Shown here: piece by piece, positions 5,618-6,024 of the stretch
Layout: each line of letters starts with the position of its first letter
Numbering within the stretch: the first letter of the stretch is position 1
From: an uncultured Ruminococcus sp.
GTDB lineage: Bacteria; Bacillota; Clostridia; Oscillospirales; Ruminococcaceae
Direction of reading: 5' to 3'
Length of the DNA stretch: 6,024 nt
Assembly (NCBI GenBank): GCA_947589205.1
Contig: CANQCJ010000136.1
Span: 1-6,024 of the forward strand
Translations under genes and position numbers: made by a program
Notes under the pieces: generated by a model
Database searches by the model: none
Told to the model about the DNA's origin: nothing
What the model saw: only the letters and a program-made list of their open reading frames with translations

Positions 5618-5622
5618 CCTCC
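5618..5622 (-). promoter_or_regulatory. Shine-Dalgarno of the DUF951 gene
   Basis: GGAGG on the minus strand, 13 nt before the ATG at 5604, with a second AGG closer (5614-5616, 9 nt away). It lies downstream of the alternative ATG at 5628 and so argues for 5604 as the start. The spacing is slightly long. Confidence 0.6.
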
Positions 5623-5637
5623 GATCATTTTTATTTA

Positions 5638-5666
5638 ATTATAGCACACTTGCTTTTAATTATCAA
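5638..5666 (-). promoter_or_regulatory. Sigma-A type promoter of the DUF951-prfA-sua5-coaE-transglycosylase-aminopeptidase operon
   Basis: On the minus strand, TTGATA (5666-5661) and a perfect TATAAT (5643-5638) are separated by exactly 17 nt, with an extended -10 TGC immediately before the -10. Transcription should start at about 5631, giving a 5' leader of roughly 27 nt before the ATG at 5604. No other convincing minus-strand promoter precedes the later genes except the weak one at the DUF951 stop. Confidence 0.88.
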
Positions 5667-5707
5667 GGGTTTGGCGGATATTTTTACATTTAGCGGGGCA
5701 TTTATTA

Positions 5708-5726
5708 TCAATTTATTACAAATTGA
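5708..5726. promoter_or_regulatory. AT-rich inverted repeat between the divergent promoters (possible operator)
   Basis: TCAATTT and AAATTGA form a perfect 7-bp inverted repeat around the 5-nt centre ATTAC. It is 32 nt upstream of the lysA -35 and 42 nt upstream of the operon -35. Its dyad form suits a dimeric regulator, but the region is so A/T rich that chance is a real alternative. No known operator consensus is recognised. Confidence 0.25.
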
Positions 5727-5757
5727 ACGCTAATTTTTTAAAATTCGCTGTTTGCGC

Positions 5758-5786
5758 TTGACGGCAAAGAGGAAAAATGTTATTAT
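5758..5786 (+). promoter_or_regulatory. lysA: Extended -10 promoter of lysA
   Basis: TTGACG (5758-5763) and TATTAT (5781-5786) are spaced by 17 nt, with TGT directly before the -10 (extended -10). The start of transcription should be about 5792-5793, which leaves a leader of roughly 37 nt. That is far too short for a lysine riboswitch, so any lysine control would have to act at the DNA level or elsewhere. Confidence 0.8.
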
Positions 5787-5829
5787 TAAAGTGTATTTTC
5801 AAAAATATAGGAAGAAGGGTCTGACCGAT

Positions 5830-6024
5830 ATGAAAAAACCGTTTATCACAAAGCAGAAAGCTCTTGAATTGATCGAGCAGTATCCCACCCCGTTTCACAT
5901 TTACGACGAAGCGGCGATAAGAAAAAACGCGCGGGATCTTTTCAAGGCTTTTTCGTGGAACAAGGGCTTCAGGGAATATTTTGCGGTAAAGGCTACGCCG
6001 AATCCGTTTATTTTGAAGCTGCTT
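5830..6024 (+). CDS. lysA: Diaminopimelate decarboxylase, N-terminal 65 residues (3' partial)
   Basis: LysA is a PLP enzyme of the alanine-racemase fold that decarboxylates meso-diaminopimelate to L-lysine, the last step of lysine synthesis. The first 65 residues show YPTPFHIYDEAAIRKNARDL (about 18-37), the entry strand and helix of the barrel. They also show EYFAVKATPNPFILKLL (49-65), in which Lys54 is the expected PLP-binding lysine. The opening resembles the Clostridia version of LysA, in which a FSWNKGF stretch precedes EYFAVKA. The ATG at 5830 is preceded by AAGAAGGG (5812-5819) with 10 nt between. The gene runs off the window's right edge. A related fold-III decarboxylase is the only realistic alternative, since the decisive C-terminal residues are not visible. 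It is divergent from the housekeeping operon. Confidence 0.88.
   Translation, partial: MKKPFITKQKALELIEQYPTPFHIYDEAAIRKNARDLFKAFSWNKGFREYFAVKATPNPFILKLL

Noticed and set aside
5141..5638. Plus-strand open frame of 165 codons covering the DUF951 gene and the structured spacer
   Set aside because: Its sequence is Ser/Leu/Phe-rich and is the complement of DUF951 and of the inverted repeats. The minus-strand promoter, ribosome site and family signature all point the other way.
5787..5829. Lysine riboswitch in front of lysA
   Set aside because: The predicted leader is only about 37 nt, while the L-box aptamer needs well over 150 nt.
1..6024. CRISPR arrays, insertion sequences, tRNA or rRNA genes, prophage or defence genes
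   Set aside because: No regularly spaced repeats, transposase motifs, tRNA cloverleaf or rRNA segments were seen; apart from the structured spacer, this is ordinary core-genome sequence.

Overview
The window (roughly half G+C) looks like a core-genome stretch from a Gram-positive anaerobe of the class Clostridia, probably an Oscillospiraceae/Ruminococcaceae-type gut bacterium. This rests on the protein families (a DUF951 protein, a long TsaC/Sua5, an M18 aminopeptidase of the ApeA type, a Clostridia-style diaminopimelate decarboxylase), the strong AGGAGG-type ribosome sites and the tightly packed operon. The taxon is an inference from family resemblance, not from a marker gene.

Layout. Positions 3-365 (+) hold the 3' end of an unrecognised acidic protein whose start lies before the window. 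It converges on a long minus-strand operon that ends in a clear Rho-independent terminator (412-440). Read in its own direction, the operon runs from a strong promoter (5638-5666): a DUF951 mini-protein (5604-5413), a structured spacer of about 210 bp, prfA/release factor 1 (5199-4114), a threonylcarbamoyl-AMP synthase (4109-3087), coaE (3090-2458), a membrane-anchored lytic transglycosylase (2483-1839) and an M18 aminopeptidase (1858-446). From prfA on, the genes are separated by 4 nt or overlap by 4, 26 and 20 nt, so translation is probably coupled. A divergent extended -10 promoter (5758-5786) drives lysA (5830 to the window end, partial).

How the genes fit together. prfA and the Sua5 protein serve translation (termination at UAA/UAG; the first step of tRNA t6A37 modification). 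coaE finishes coenzyme A synthesis, the transglycosylase cuts peptidoglycan, and the aminopeptidase recycles peptides. This is a housekeeping growth operon, not a single pathway. lysA makes lysine from the wall precursor meso-diaminopimelate, under its own promoter.

Most unusual part. The DUF951-prfA spacer (5206-5412) carries five nested or consecutive inverted repeats. Several contain pairs that are G-U only when read as minus-strand RNA and A-C mismatches on the other strand, and one is capped by a GNRA tetraloop. The last hairpin places the prfA Shine-Dalgarno in its loop and the AUG in its stem. I do not recognise this as a known riboswitch or T-box. It could be a cis-regulatory leader for release factor 1, a small RNA, or a copy of a dispersed structured repeat.
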